The notes under the pieces are model-generated. The model was given only the letters and a program-made list of their open reading frames with translations. It was not told the DNA's origin and did no database searches. From contig NC_092575.1 of assembly GCF_037975245.1 (NCBI RefSeq), positions 22,502,841 to 22,566,840 on the forward strand: a DNA stretch of 64,000 nt, given 5' to 3'. How positions within the stretch are numbered: position 1 is the first letter of the stretch; each line of letters begins with the position of its first letter. This stretch comes from Apostichopus japonicus (lineage: Eukaryota; Echinodermata; Holothuroidea; Aspidochirotida; Stichopodidae). Of the stretch, positions 10,118-22,160 are shown piece after piece. A program made the translations under genes and the position numbers.

Positions 10118-10267
10118 TGGTTGGTAGAATGAGAAGGAAGGTTGGTGACCCGTGAAGCCGGGTCACAGAGGGTGCACAGTGTTAAAAGGTTACCAGGACA
10201 TTCTAGGCGCGGTAGAATGAGGTGCATAGGTTGGGGGGAGACAGGTAAGCGAGGAACGAAGTAAATA
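10118..10267 (-). repeat. DIRS left inverted terminal repeat
   Basis: Exact inverse of 3522-3641 over its inner part. The outer 18 bases (GCGAGGAACGAAGTAAATA region) are specific to this end and recur in the internal complementary region. It contains GGAGACAGGTAAG on the plus strand. The 95-residue minus frame here only reads through the repeat. Confidence 0.88.
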
Positions 10268-11600
10268 CCTGGTCCTTCAGTGACCCTTTGAGTCATGTTG
10301 CCACTAGTTAGATGAATTCCACAGATTCTACAGAACTAATGACACCCCCTCTCCCCTTGGTCTCCAACCCCCCAACCCCCCACCCCCCATGAAAAAGAGA
10401 AAGTACATTAATATATCCATTTTTTTTAATTCTAGCTCATCCTAAATCAGATGCAGAATTAAGAAATATGATAATTTTGTAAAATACTTGTATTTATCAC
10501 TGAACTGCAACTAAAATTGTTCAGACAAGAAGTTGAAAATTTAAGACATGTCTGATGTAAGAACTAAAAGTTTGAAGGAAAATAAAATTGAGTTTTTATT
10601 ATATATGACTATATTTTTCATCCCTGTTCTTGGCAAGCTTAGCTAGAATACCTTATATTCAGATTCAACGACTGTATTAAAACATATACCATGGGCCACA
10701 TATTGGGATCAGGTGTGTTCAATGCCAAAATGGATGAAGTTCATTCAACTTTAATTCAGAGTCTGTCATTTACCGCTGCACACCCTCGATAAAGTAGATG
10801 GCTATAGCATATAAACGCTAGTTATGATGCATTTTTAATTGTCTTTAATACCTACTGTTATCAATACATATTCTGGTAATTTTTTTGAAAACTTTTCAGC
10901 CTGATTATGACCAACCTATACAAATGATGGTTCAATTGATGGTGACTAATCTTTAGAAATGGTTTCGTGCCCATCACACAGAATTATAAATTTTCTTAAG
11001 AGTGGAAAGACTTTTAGAATTTTAAGATTGTCAGAATATGTGGACTTACAACCATTCACTTGCTAGGTGACAAAGTTAACAACCATGTTATGTTGTGTTT
11101 ACAATATTGTTGCAAATCGTAACTGTTTTAAAACCCTGAAGCTTAGAATTTTAACGTTCAGACCAGGTGTGCACCAAGCGTTCCATAAGTCAGAAAATCA
11201 ACAGTATGTCCTATAAAATTAGCTGCGACCCTCCATAATTACTCCCAGCCATTCAAGACTATTAAAACAGACAATTAAATATCTCGTTATGAATAAACTG
11301 CTCCTTGAAGGGCAGTGAAAGGCTTGTTGAAATTTTAATGTGGTTGACCATTTTCTCACTTTCTAGCATATTTGGGAGCAACAGTAGATGATGGTCAGCT
11401 CTCTATTCGACATTTTATGTTAATTTCAGGAATTATGGCACTTTAGGTGCACCGTAGCAGACTGTGCCGCCTTACCATCAGAAAAGCTTTTCCCACATTC
11501 CATGGGATTTCCCCTCCTACCCCCCCCCCCCCCCACATAATATGAACATGATGGGATATTTTGCAAACAAAATGACCTCGCAACGTTTCTAGAAACTCAC
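10268..11600. other. Intron or flank; no gene seen
   Basis: Follows the last recognised exon of the minus-strand gene. C-rich runs lie near 10344-10390 and 11518-11534. No further exon with good splice sites was found here, so the gene either continues past the DIRS element or ends with an exon I did not recognise. Confidence 0.5.
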
Positions 11601-11753
11601 CGCCAATTCGTCAAATTCTGGTAGAGATTTCCTGTTATCTGCTTTCACAGATGAAGATGATGATGGTGCAGCATCATCCTTCTCATCTTTATCTGTTTTG
11701 TTACTCTCTTCTGTCACTTCTTCTTCCTCTTCCTTGGATTCCTCGTTATTGTT
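11601..11753 (-). CDS. Coding exon of acidic host protein (fifth known exon, internal)
   Basis: A 153-base exon, exactly 51 codons and phase 0 at both ends. The acceptor is a pyrimidine-rich stretch ending TTTAG at 11754 and the donor is GTGAGT at 11600-11595. It encodes an Asn/Glu/Lys/Ser-rich stretch beginning NNNEESKEEEEE and ending KSLPEFDELA, with a five-serine run between. The plus-strand serine/leucine frame at the same place is its shadow. It follows the 753-base exon at 12672-13424 after a roughly 0.9-kb intron that contains a MITE. Glu/Lys/Asp dominance continues the disordered acidic character of the preceding exon, while the last ten residues turn hydrophobic-acidic as if approaching a folded part. 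No domain is recognisable. The gene must continue because the exon ends in an open frame at a donor. Confidence 0.8.
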
Positions 11754-11932
11754 CTAAACGAAATGAGACATCGCAACGGAAAAGTGGTGCAGAGGTTGTG
11801 GATGAATCTAGCTATAATAATGTTAGTGCACATATGGGCATTAAATATGTGTGCTAAAGTAGCATTTAAATGACATTCAACAGAAAGGATAACTTTCAAA
11901 TATCCTTGAGTTTGATATATGCTTGTTTTCAC

Positions 11933-12176
11933 CAGGTGCGGATCCAAGGATTCGTGGGGGCGGGGGTGCTTTCCCCCATCCCTTTCAGACCCACATGAAA
12001 AATAAAAATAGTCATTAGCACAACCTTTTGTTCTAGGCCAAATTATAGACCTTATTTAAAAGCTAAACATGCCTCAGAAGTTACCATTTCACATCTAAAA
12101 AAATAAATTCTAGGGCAGGACCCCCACGTCCTCCTACTTGGGGAATCCTACCAGGGCAATCCTGCATCCACACCTG
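11933..12176. mobile_element. hAT-type MITE in the intron between two exons
   Basis: Starts CAGGTGCGGATCCAAGGATT, and ends with the inverse of CAGGTGTGGATGCAGGATT, so the terminal inverted repeats match at most positions. It is 244 bp and non-coding. The flanking 8-mers (11925-11932 and 12177-12184) do not match convincingly, so the target duplication is decayed or the end is misplaced by a few bases. The terminus CAG...CTG is the hAT pattern. Confidence 0.65.
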
Positions 12177-12671
12177 ATTTCTGGAACTGTTTCAGCAAGA
12201 TGATGCATGAAATAATCATATAATAAACATAATAATTCCTCCAAAGTCTTTTGCTTTCAGCTAAAAGACTGCACAGTGAAATGGTGTGACTATACATGTG
12301 TGAGCCTCATTATCGTCTTGTGCAAATTTCATTGTGTGTGTATGAAACTGATATCATCTTAACAATGACATGTGCAACAATCTCCGCTAGGAACAATGAC
12401 GTTATCTTTGGTGATGTGATGAAAATGGAATTTGATGGGCCTGATTGTATCATTAATTTCAAATAATTCCGGTGTGTGTAATTTGTTATGATAAGCTATA
12501 TGCCCTTCAGTACAGTGGTTTACTTAATAATCAGTACACCAACATTCTCTATAGGTATACTGTACCACATAACTATTGTACAGCAGCAAAAATATTTGCT
12601 CTCAGACCAAACCCTATCTGGTACCATTAATACATTCTTAAACAAAATGCTGTACATAGATTGTCTCCTAC

Positions 12672-13424
12672 CTGTTTGTCTTTTTTTCCTTCATCCATTG
12701 CTGTGTCAGAATTCACCCCATCCTTGGGAGAGGCTGGCCTCCTGTTGACCCCCAGAGGATCATCATCATCATCATCATCTACACCATCTGTAATGTCCAT
12801 TTTCTCATCCTCCTCCTCCTCCTTGGCTAACCCCAACCCTCCCAATTGAACCTTTTCCTCATCCCCCGAGGACACTTTGAATATCCTAGTAGAATATCGG
12901 CTGTCACTGTCTTTGTCCTCGCTCACATATTCATCTTTATCCATCTCTAAATCTTCTGGAACTCTCTCGGTCGCATCCTCACCCTGTTTGCCTTCCTCCT
13001 CCTGATCCTCTTTGATCTCTTCGACTTCTCTCTCGTCGATGATCTCAAAGCTTTTATCCTTGTCGTTTTCCTCCCTGACTTCATCATCGACGGATCCTCT
13101 GTCTACTTCCATCTTCTCCTTCCCGTCTGTCTCTCCGTCTTCCAACAGATTATCGACGGACGAACACCTCACTATCGTCCAGTCTTCGCCCTCTTTTTTG
13201 ACCTCCTCACCTAGGTAGCCTTCCAACAATTCTTCCTCCTCGTCTTCGCTGTCCGCTGCTGCTTTCAGGGCGTCCTTTTCTATAGTCTTACCGGCAGCCG
13301 CTTCTTCAGACTTTGCATCTTTCTCTGAGCTGGTGAGCCCGTCTGGATGGAGGAGCTCGTCGACGCCGACCTGCTCTTTTTCCGAATCCAGTGGCGTCGT
13401 ACGGATCGTGCTTCTGAACAGTTC
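12672..13424 (-). CDS. Main acidic coding exon of the host gene (251 codons)
   Basis: A 753-base exon, phase 0 at both ends. The acceptor is a long pyrimidine tract ending TTTGCAG (to 13425) and the donor is CAG/GTAGGA at 12671. The product segment starts ELFRSTIRTT and ends EGKKDKQ. More than a third of residues are Asp or Glu, with Lys, Ser and no long hydrophobic stretch, so it is probably disordered. Two motifs stand out. EGEDWTIV (exon residues 78-85) has an acidic run ahead of an aromatic-x-x-aliphatic core, as in LC3-interacting regions. KSFEIIDE (residues 125-132) has a second such core. A run of seven aspartates near residues 216-222 is coded by GAT repeats. There is an SSGDEE casein-kinase-2-like site near 186-191. 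I do not recognise the family. Acidic N-terminal regions of ER-shaping or ER-phagy proteins (reticulon, CCPG1/PBXIP1 types) are possible analogues only. Confidence 0.85.
12755..12779 (-). repeat. GAT trinucleotide repeat coding for an aspartate run
   Basis: Plus-strand ATC/CAT repeats inside the 753-base exon give consecutive GAT codons on the coding strand. Length variation here would change the Asp run without shifting the frame. Confidence 0.85.
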
Positions 13425-15844
13425 CTGCAAAGAAGAGATAAAGACGAATATCGACTGACAATGCTAGACTTTGCTTCGAGCTACAAGTGTCTCCATTCCA
13501 CGAAATGATATCATCCAGTAAAGACACAGGTCTCTACAGGAGTTACTGTGTGGGTAGGTTTCACTGTGTCGAGTAGATCTGTTTGCAAGAGAGAGCAAAG
13601 TCCATTGTGTGGTATCTAGGCAATTAACGTTAGTAAAGTCCTTGCAATGAGCTTACACTATATTCCTTTTTTACACATACGGTTACAACTATCTACAAAG
13701 TTTATTAGTTCTTCCGTACCTAATTAGCATCTCAAACCTTTCAAATCTCTGACAGAAAGATAAAAGAATTTAAGATGAAACTTAAAGCACAAGTCTTTCC
13801 AGTTATTTTTTAACTGTATCCTCATAATAAAATAGGATAGTTTCATGTTTCAATGGATCTGTCACATTAAAACCTTACGGTTAGTGAGTACAATTGATAC
13901 TTGAATTAAATAATGGTCAATATAATAGGACATTGATGAGGAAACTTCAAAGCTGGGAGACTTAGAAAGTACTCTACAATTATGTATGTAGTGTTGCTAT
14001 TATATTTAAAGTACTGTAGTCATACAGTAGCTCAACATCTCCCACTTCAAATGATGGATTGTTAAATCAAAACAAACAAATACGACCTCTATTGTTAAAT
14101 CACTTTCAAATTTAGGAGTCCAAGTTTTCTTTTTTCACTTTCACAACTTTGAATGAAAACACCAAGTGAATAATCTTTGTGATTTCCTTTTCTTCGTGAA
14201 AAAATACTTTCCATTGCCATACTTAGAACAAAGAACACTTTAATGATTATTATACTTATTGGCAAGCAACTGGAAAGGGGGGGAGGGGATGAGGGAAGGA
14301 ATGGGAAGGGGGGCATTGGAGATGAAAAGATGGATAAGGGGTTTAATTATTCCCAAACATTGAAATGGATTAAATCTTAGGTGTTTACTGATCTGTCAGC
14401 AAGGAAGATCTCTCTATCAAGAGTGGCAATTTAATTAAGCTTATTTGAAGGTTGAGCATGGTCCAAAGATGATTATTTGAATTTCTAGTTTTTTCAAACC
14501 ATATTTGGAGACTTTGCCATTGACCTTTAAGGTATATCTTGCATCAATTAAGATATTATATTATTATTAATTAATCAATTAATAGCACAGATACACACTC
14601 TGTAGGAGAGTGATGAAAAAATTCTTACTAGATCGTTACAGAAACTTCTATTAAAAGATCATAAAAAGAAAGAGCCCTATACTCATGAGGGGTCTGTTCA
14701 GTCTGGTAGGAAAATAATCCCCGTTTGTAATTTCATTTGAAAACAAATTAAAAAATATATATATTTTAATGGTTGGTATGAATTATATTTCATTAATGGT
14801 GGTAATGGGATCGGTACAATTTTAATTACTTCACAGTTGGTATTTATCTTGGGCTGTCGTTATATGTTTACAATTCTTCGCTCGATTGATTGTTTAATAG
14901 CCAGATCATAATTCGCCGTCGTATTATTTTTCTTGCGAAACCTCAGTCATTTTGCTCCATATATGACAGTAATTAACCAGAATACGGCTCTCCTCAAAGC
15001 GAATAAAAGCATCGCTAGACATCTAAGATATTTCTTGAACACATTTCAACTCTATAAACTTGTGTGTTTTTGTAAATTGTTCTGCAGTACAGTCAATATG
15101 CCAGTTAATTTTTCTGATCAATCTTTCTGTGTTGTAATAAGAAATAAAGTACTGACGACATGCGTCTGATAAATTATAAAGATAAGTTTGTCAATATTTA
15201 TCAATGAGAGAACTCATCAGTTTTTGTCTCTGTAAACCATCAATTCTTTATCTTTTTCACTTCGGGCCAATCAAGATAGGGAATTTCCAACGACTTTTGG
15301 AAGCTATGTAAATGAAATTATCAATCAGTCTATTCAAACAGTTCCACGAATGTGTAGATACCAAATAAACGATTGCAAACGATAACAAACAATGGGTTGA
15401 ACTGATCAAAGGGAAAAATAGCTGAACAGGCTCTTTTGTTTCCTGGCTTTATCATTGGAAGGGAAGAAGGGGCAAAGAAAGATGGTGAGAGGAGGAAAGG
15501 AAATGGGGAGAGGAAAGGGAGTGGGGGGGGAGGGGAACTGGCTTTATTGTGGTACAGTAGAATACTCTGCAGCCTACAAAGGTGTGACAGTAAATTTCTG
15601 ATTTCTAAAGATGTCAGTATCTTTGAAACTGCTTTAAATATTTTGAACATTGACTTCGGGAGGATAAAAATTATTGTCATCGATGGCATATCTGTGGGTC
15701 TTTCATGTATATATGTACTTTATGTTAGAGTACAATAAAAGAGATTGAAAATGGACACTTTTTTTTGGCTCGAGGGATGTGTTAAAAGCATATCAGTGGC
15801 ATGTTTCTATTTACCAAATTTATGTACTTGTATCATATATGGTC
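13425..15844. other. Intron sequence; no gene seen
   Basis: First part of the roughly 20-kb intron when read from its 3' end. G-rich purine tracts lie at about 14274-14320 and 15460-15535. No acceptable exon or element boundary recognised. Confidence 0.5.
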
Positions 15845-16150
15845 AGACAGGGTCACAAATGAGGAAGTTCTACAGAGGGTTGGTGAGGTCCGCAGGCTGG
15901 GAGAAACTATTAAGCTGAGAACGAAAAGGTGGATTGGGCACATCTTGAGACATGACGGACTACTGAAAGATGTGCTTGAAGGTAGAATGAACGGGAAGCG
16001 ACCAAGAGGGAGAAAGAGAATAATGTTGATGGATGATATCAGAGATGGCAGAAATTATTTCACTATGAAGAGGAATGCAGAAGAGCGGTTATTATGATTT
16101 TGTGTTTGGTGAGGGACCTGCCTTAAGGCAGATCACCATTAGAGAGAGAG
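15845..16150 (+). pseudogene. 3' tail of a non-LTR retrotransposon reverse-transcriptase ORF
   Basis: The plus frame from about 15845 to 16097 encodes DRVTNEEVLQRVGE, then TKRWIGHILRHDGL, LEGRMNGKRPRGRKR and a final MDDIRDG. This succession (RVTNEEVL, W-GH-L-R, V-EG-GKR-RGR) is the C-terminal tail found after the RT domain in many animal non-LTR elements. Nothing of the endonuclease or RT domain precedes it, so it is a 5'-truncated insertion. The stop at 16095 is followed by a short 3' UTR ending in GGCAGATCACCATTAGAGAG. The upstream residues MFLFTKFMYLYHI are genomic flank read in frame. It lies antisense to the host gene, inside its largest intron. Confidence 0.75.
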
Positions 16151-19100
16151 ATCATATATGAATCTTGTTTTGCCAAAAACATGCATTTATGCCAAAACAC
16201 ACATATATGTACATTATGTATACATACACACAAAAAACACATAGAAGTGTCTCAACCCCCAACCACCCCCCCCCAACACACCAACCACATTTCCATAATT
16301 AATGTTGCACCAGGATAACTAGTATCGGAGTTCATGTATCACATGCTTGCATCTACAGGTCTGAGACTCTGTGAAAGATTTCCCTTCAGTTTGTAGAAGG
16401 ACTACAGCAGGAGACTTTAACCGGTACTCTCCGCTGAATATTACGTTCTGTTCTTGAGAGATTTACCCGACTATTACCTCATGCAGACATTTACTGTACA
16501 GTGATATATATGTGCTATATAGAACAAGAAGTATATATGCCTTGCCCATTTTCAACAAACTTCACAACAGAACAACCTGCTTCACCAGTAAGTGACCTTA
16601 GTAATACAGATATCATGGACAACCATAGCCTACACACACACACTGTAAGTTTACTACAAAAGCTCCTGCTGTGATCACTCCAAACTTGGGGCGGATCTCA
16701 CCTAGTCGTTGCCAGGACTTTGAGTCATATGACATCCTCCATAGTGTGTATTACTGTATTAGGATAGGATGTATGGAGACCTACAGTACAGTACAGCACT
16801 GTAGTGAGTACATGCAGGAAACAGCAGATGAATACAGATAGAAGATGTATCTTAACTGTTTGCGAGTTGATGGGAAAGCAAATCAAAACCATCAAGTGGA
16901 TATTCCTTTTAGTAATTGGGATGTTTTCTGTCTCCCAACCTCTCATCCTTTGCTCCCCCTCCCCCCATCGTTCTTCTCCCGCCCATCCTCTCCCATTTCC
17001 ATTTCCACAGGCTTTATAAAGACATTTTGATGCACACCCAGAATGCAATGAGCTAGTTAGAATAGACAACATGGTCTTAAAATCAGGACCTGTTTCTGTA
17101 CTTGGATTGTTCAGAAGTGTTGTTGGGGATACTGTGTTATAACCTGCAATAAAGCAAAACATGGCTTCATGAAATTCCCCTTGAAATCCCTTTCCTGCTA
17201 CTTATGGGTTGTATGGTATCAGATTGGGGTGTTACATGCCCCCCCCCTCTACCCCTGAAAAGAAATGGGTATATGGGAGAATAGCATCTTTGGTAGACAA
17301 CAGGGCTTCCAGCCCTGAGGTTACTGGTTCAAACCTTCAGCCGTTCTAGCTAGATGTACCTTTTCTCTCTTTATTTATAATTTTCTCAATCAGTAACTTA
17401 TCAAGCTGTATAAACCAAATAATAAAAAACATCGTCCTGTTTTGTTTGTTTGAAGTTATCAAAATTAAGCTAATGATGATGTGATGATGATGAGGATTGA
17501 AGGTGGGCTTTATTATATCCTATTATAACATTTTTGGTCAAAGGGAGAGCTCACCTGACCAGCACATTTATAAGGCTGGAAAAAATACTCTACTATGCTT
17601 AACCTCCTCCTCCTCTCTTAGCACAAAACCTATCTGGCCCTATTTCATAAAGATTACTTACCGTACGAAACTTCTTAAATAATTCTTCGTAAGTCATTTA
17701 AGATATATGACCAAGAAATAGTTCGTATCTTACGAACGATTAATCTTCTTAAGTTACTGTACGAACAATTATTTAAGAATTTATTAAAAGTTTGTATCTT
17801 TTATAACTTTGAAAGAGGCTGAATTTGACCTTTGACCTGTAGCGCCTGGTCATGATATGAAAACCTTATTTCCACTTGCCATGATACTCCATACCATCAG
17901 CCATCATATGGTGGGTAGGGCATACATGTATACCTCTTCAAATCTCTGGTCACACTCTTATGAAAATCTTTTACGAAAACATGAGAATGAAGTGTTTGGG
18001 ATATTGTGGAGCATCACTGGAAAATTTTATACGGTCACAAATACTTATAGAAATGAATTTTCAAGTGAAGTATTTTAGAAGGTTAATATTAAGTACACTT
18101 TGATCATAAACAGCAGTCTTTTTAAACAAAAATTAATTGCTGTACATCACTCAAAAAGTTTCAATATTGGTTGATTTTGTAAAAAAAAAAAAAAAAATTC
18201 TTTGTCCACATCAAACATGTTTTAGCAGCTTTTCAGTTATTATATTCTACACATTCTACACTTTGAATCTATCACCATACATGCTTGTCACTGTAGCGAT
18301 AGATATGTGTGCTAAATAAACTATCCTCTTTTCCTGTTTAAAAGGACAAAGTCTCTACTTAAACATTTCAACAATAGACGAAGCCGGAGCAGACATTCTG
18401 TGAATCCATGTACTTTACCCTCAGTAATGAAGTTCACTATATAACACAATCAATAATTAATTTTTACTTCCATATTTCCTTTCTTAAATCTATCCCGATT
18501 GATTGATTCTTTTCAGGACTTGGAAAACAGATTTGATCAAAATGGCAAGCGTGTGATACGAAATACCGTACCAATAGTAACCTTTTGAACAAAAGGAAAT
18601 CGGACATTGTACTGCAGTGCTTGAAATAGCAAGTGGTTTTTTTTATTCTTCTTTGATGGAGTAGCTAATAGAACTCTTGAAATAAATTAGATATACCGGT
18701 CACTGAAATATTTCCGAACTTCCTGCAACTACGAAACATCCAAACCCACTGCAGGTGGGTCTGTATGACACAGGGACATAAAAAATCATCACTTTGTCTG
18801 CATGGATCAATGACTGCAAAATTAGACTATAAAGACCCAAATGTCAGAAACCCCTGTACTTCAGAGATCTGCAGCATTCTACAATTTTTTCCTATGATAT
18901 GATGACTGTATTAATACTGAGGTATCAAGAATGAACATATTTCTTCTTCGACTTCATCATATCATATCATACCATTTCACATTGATCCTAGCAGGATCTG
19001 CATATCCATACAGAATTGTTTTGCAGTACATTATAAGCACTGTCTTTCTTCATATAAGTCTATAATCAAACTTTGGAAAATATGGGCATTTCAATCTCGT

Positions 19101-19934
19101 TTCATACTAACCTCATATTGTTTTTTAACAATATTTAGTGTTGTGAGTGAATGATGATGATGAAGACATTAATTTAAACGCACTTTCAAGTTTTCATGAG
19201 TTGCCAAGGACACACAATATCCTGAGAGGTCGCAGGTCAGACTGGAGAGGAAGTTACACCATGTGTGTACTTAGACAACATACGTTACCTGCAATGGTTC
19301 ACCTGTAATGTCTCAGGTGCTCAACGTGAATACTGTAAACACTGTCGTCTGCTACATTTAACAGGATGTCAGGAACATACAACATGAACTATTGATATGT
19401 ACCAGCAACAAAACCAAAAAAAAACAAAAAATCTGCAAATTCAATATATCTAAATTTCAATTTTGACCACACAATGCTGTTTTTTGCATTATACATAAGT
19501 TATAATTTAACAATAATAATGGCTGTTAATCTCATTTTGATGAAGTTTGTCAGAAAAATTAGGATTTTATAAATTCAAGTTTCGAATTGGTGGACAAAGA
19601 AAATATTCCAAAGTTGTTGTACATATTAAAGATATTGTACAAATGTCTTGTTTTACACTTCCTTTGATGTTTCACAAATTTTACCAAATTTTCTGCCACT
19701 GGAAAAAGGGATAATTATGACTTTGTTTGTTGCCTTCGTCATAACTTGTATAGGCCCTGTCTTTCTTAGGTGTGATATTTTATTCTGAATGAAACAAAGA
19801 AAACTTGAATGCATTTTGAACTGGATCTGGAGATTTTTCCAGGTCATAATCTTAGAGAGGGCACTGCTTGAATGGTTATCAGATAAGTCTAGACACGGTA
19901 AAGGAAGAGTGCAGTCGCTGTGTTCCATATATAC
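16151..19934. other. Intron sequence; minor repeats only
   Basis: Contains C-rich runs at about 16257-16275 and 17240-17252, and a degenerate tRNA-like stretch at 17285-17350 with a B-box-like GGTTCAAACC. TGACCTTTGACCT occurs at 17826-17838, poly(A) at 18180-18197, and short ATCAT repeats near 18958-18977. No credible exon. Confidence 0.5.
17630..17815. repeat. Possible palindromic MITE fragment
   Basis: The segment opens with GGCCCTATTTCATAAAG, a phrase common at the ends of invertebrate MITEs. Inside, TTCGTAAG, CTTACGAA, CTTCTTAA and TTAAGAA recur in opposite orientations and could fold back. I could not find a clear second terminus or target duplication. Confidence 0.3.
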
Positions 19935-20200
19935 AAGAAAAAGATACTTATCAGGCTGGAAAGGACGTCTAAGATTTCTAGAATCCGATGGAAGAAAAAA
20001 CTCCCGAATATTCCGCCACCGTAAGGACGAAATCCGAAGGAAATATTCCGATCGAAAAACACATGTAGGCACTTAAAATGGTAGACTGAGAAGTAGGGGC
20101 AATGACTGGGGAGCCGGTTATAGAGGGTGCATAGTGTTAAAGGGTTACCAAGGACATTATGGGCACGGTAGAACAGGTGCTAAGGTTTGTGAGGAGACTG
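19935..20200 (-). mobile_element. Truncated DIRS left end (leader plus terminal repeat)
   Basis: Colinear with 9979-10250 of the DIRS element: GATACTTATC-GGCTG near the start, then GAAGGAAATATTCCG-like leader, GTAGACTGAGAAG, a GAGGGTGCA-AGTGTTAAA-GGTTACC-GGACATT block and GGAGACTG. Spacing between first and last blocks is almost the same (about 260 against 270 bases). Many substitutions show it is old and of a different subfamily. The termination sequence is already degraded (GGAGACTG in place of GGAGACAGG). Confidence 0.75.
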
Positions 20201-22160
20201 ATTTGAATAGAATTATTACTCACTCACTCACTTTGCAGACATTCAAGTGAAAAATAGCTAGGATTTATCAACTGTAATCAAATTTTGGGTCCATGGATAC
20301 GTTTGGTACATATTCAATTAAAGATGAAACACAACAAAAAAAGTTACCAATTCCTAGGATAGGGTAGAGCATCTGTACAATTTAGGCATAAGAGAGTTAT
20401 GAAGTAAATTGGTACATCAAATTTTGCCATTTTTGATGTGAAGTTTAACAAATATCTCCAATCAGGTCTCACCTTCAATACTGTAGGTGGTGTTCGTTTT
20501 TCCCATGAATTATAAATACAGGTCCTTAATTTAAATAAATCTTGCATGAAAAAAAAAACAGTGATTTTGTAGTGTGAACTACTTTGTGAACTACTTCTGT
20601 AATCAGAATTACTGTGATCAGAATTACCTGTATCTCTCTTTTAACCTTAAAAAGATTTTCCTGATTCAAATTGAACCCCCCCCCCACAAAAAAAAAAAAA
20701 AAATGAAACTGTCTTAACTTTGAGAAATATCATTCTACGTAATATCCAAAAATAGCCTGTAACACAATCGTCAGTTGCAATACTGTATGGACAATTGCAT
20801 CTTTTTTTCACATTGCATTCAAAGCGGATTAAATTCTTCACCTAACAAACGAACACATTGGAACGGTGACCCTTTTAGCGGCCCGTTCGGATGCGTTCAA
20901 CATCGTTCCAGGGTGGATTTAGGCATGCGTTTGAACGAGTTCAAACTCAGCAGCACGCAAATGAACGTACGTATTTTGGACGTGTTCCCTTGCTTCATTC
21001 ACTATTAAAGGTCTTTGAAGTAGCACAAATTTCTCATTTCTTAGAGAGAAGTATGTACCCAAATCTACCCCCTGGAAATTGTCCAATTTTACAGTAGGGC
21101 CACAGCATTACAATATGCTAGTTATTTCTTGTTTTTCACTGTGTCTACAAGTACTAGCCATGCAAGTGACACTACAAGAAAGGTTTATAAAGATTATTAC
21201 TGTCACCGAGATGTGCTTATTTCAAAATGATGTGGTTAATCAACCATGGAAAACTTATTGGAAGAGTACTAACCAATTTGAAAAGATCTATCAACTGTAG
21301 AAATATTTCTAATGCCAACTTAAATTCTGCAAAAAAATAGCTTAAAATAATTGTAGTAGGCATTGAATAATTTTACTTTGACTTAATTTAACTGTTTAAC
21401 ATTATTGGTGAAGAAACAACAGTCTAGTACAAAAAAATAAATAAAATAAAACCTGAAAAATCCCTCAGTCTACTCAATGTGCCAAACCGTGGCAAAGTCT
21501 GGCAATTAACAACACACTGTTCCAATTGTATTGATTCATGTATACCCATTAAATGCTCTCTGGAGAAAATAAAGGTACAGTAACAAATATAGTACTAGAA
21601 TTTTACAGTAAAATCAGAAAAAAATATCCTTACTGTACCTCCTAACTTACCATTTTTAAACTTACCAAAACAGAACAAATATTAAGTAGGAATCCAGAAA
21701 AAGTTGCTGTTAAAAGCAATAGCAGCACCAAAGTGATAATATACCCACCCACTCACTAATATACTCCACTCACTCCTCTGATAATGTTGTTACCAGAATG
21801 TCCTCAAAAACCACAAGTGTGAACAGAATCAGTCACAATGTCAACTTTCACAACAGGTGTGATAAAGCATTAAACAGCAAACACTACAGAACAGTGTCCT
21901 TGACAATGACTGAACAAAGATTCAAGCAAAACAAATTTTCCCCACAAACCATTCGATCAGTAGCTCAAGAGTAGCTCTACAGGAGTTGTATGTTGATACA
22001 GATTCCACTGTATTACATTTATAAAATCAACTGTCGGGGGAGTTCTAAGAAAAAATCAATTATCTTTTTATGTTTTTTAAAATCAAGTTCTCAACTCTGG
22101 CATAAGACTAGTACATTACAAAATTCATGTCACGTTTTCAAGCACATATATGAAACAAAT
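20201..22160. other. Intron sequence; no gene seen
   Basis: AT-rich. A C-run followed by poly(A) lies at 20677-20702. The arginine-rich overlapping plus frames at 20775-21097 lack splice sites or known motifs. Confidence 0.45.

Larger units (their letters stand above)
3478..10267 (-). mobile_element. DIRS1-like tyrosine-recombinase retrotransposon, internally deleted, about 6.8 kb
   Basis: Read on the minus strand, the order is left terminal repeat (10267), GC-rich leader and gag-like region, a region holding nested SINEs, tyrosine recombinase, internal complementary region (4271-4369) and right terminal repeat (3478). The terminal repeats are inverted, and the internal region is complementary to both outer ends joined together, which is the defining DIRS1-type arrangement. 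Outer ends read AATACTCC on the left and GAAGTAAATA on the right, and the internal junction reads GGAGTATTTACTTC. The ends therefore share a short ATA/AATA overlap, consistent with integration of a circle by recombinase without target duplication. I find no reverse transcriptase or RNase H frame between 5300 and 7000, where it should be, so this copy cannot be autonomous. The call of DIRS1-type rather than Ngaro/PAT rests on inverted rather than split direct repeats. Confidence 0.88.

Noticed and set aside
10009-10296. 95-residue minus frame with a counterpart at 3399-3731
   Set aside because: Both translate the same DIRS terminal repeat. Not a conserved protein.
12661-13218. Serine-rich plus-strand frames
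   Set aside because: Antisense shadows of the acidic exon (GAG/GAA read as CTC/TTC).
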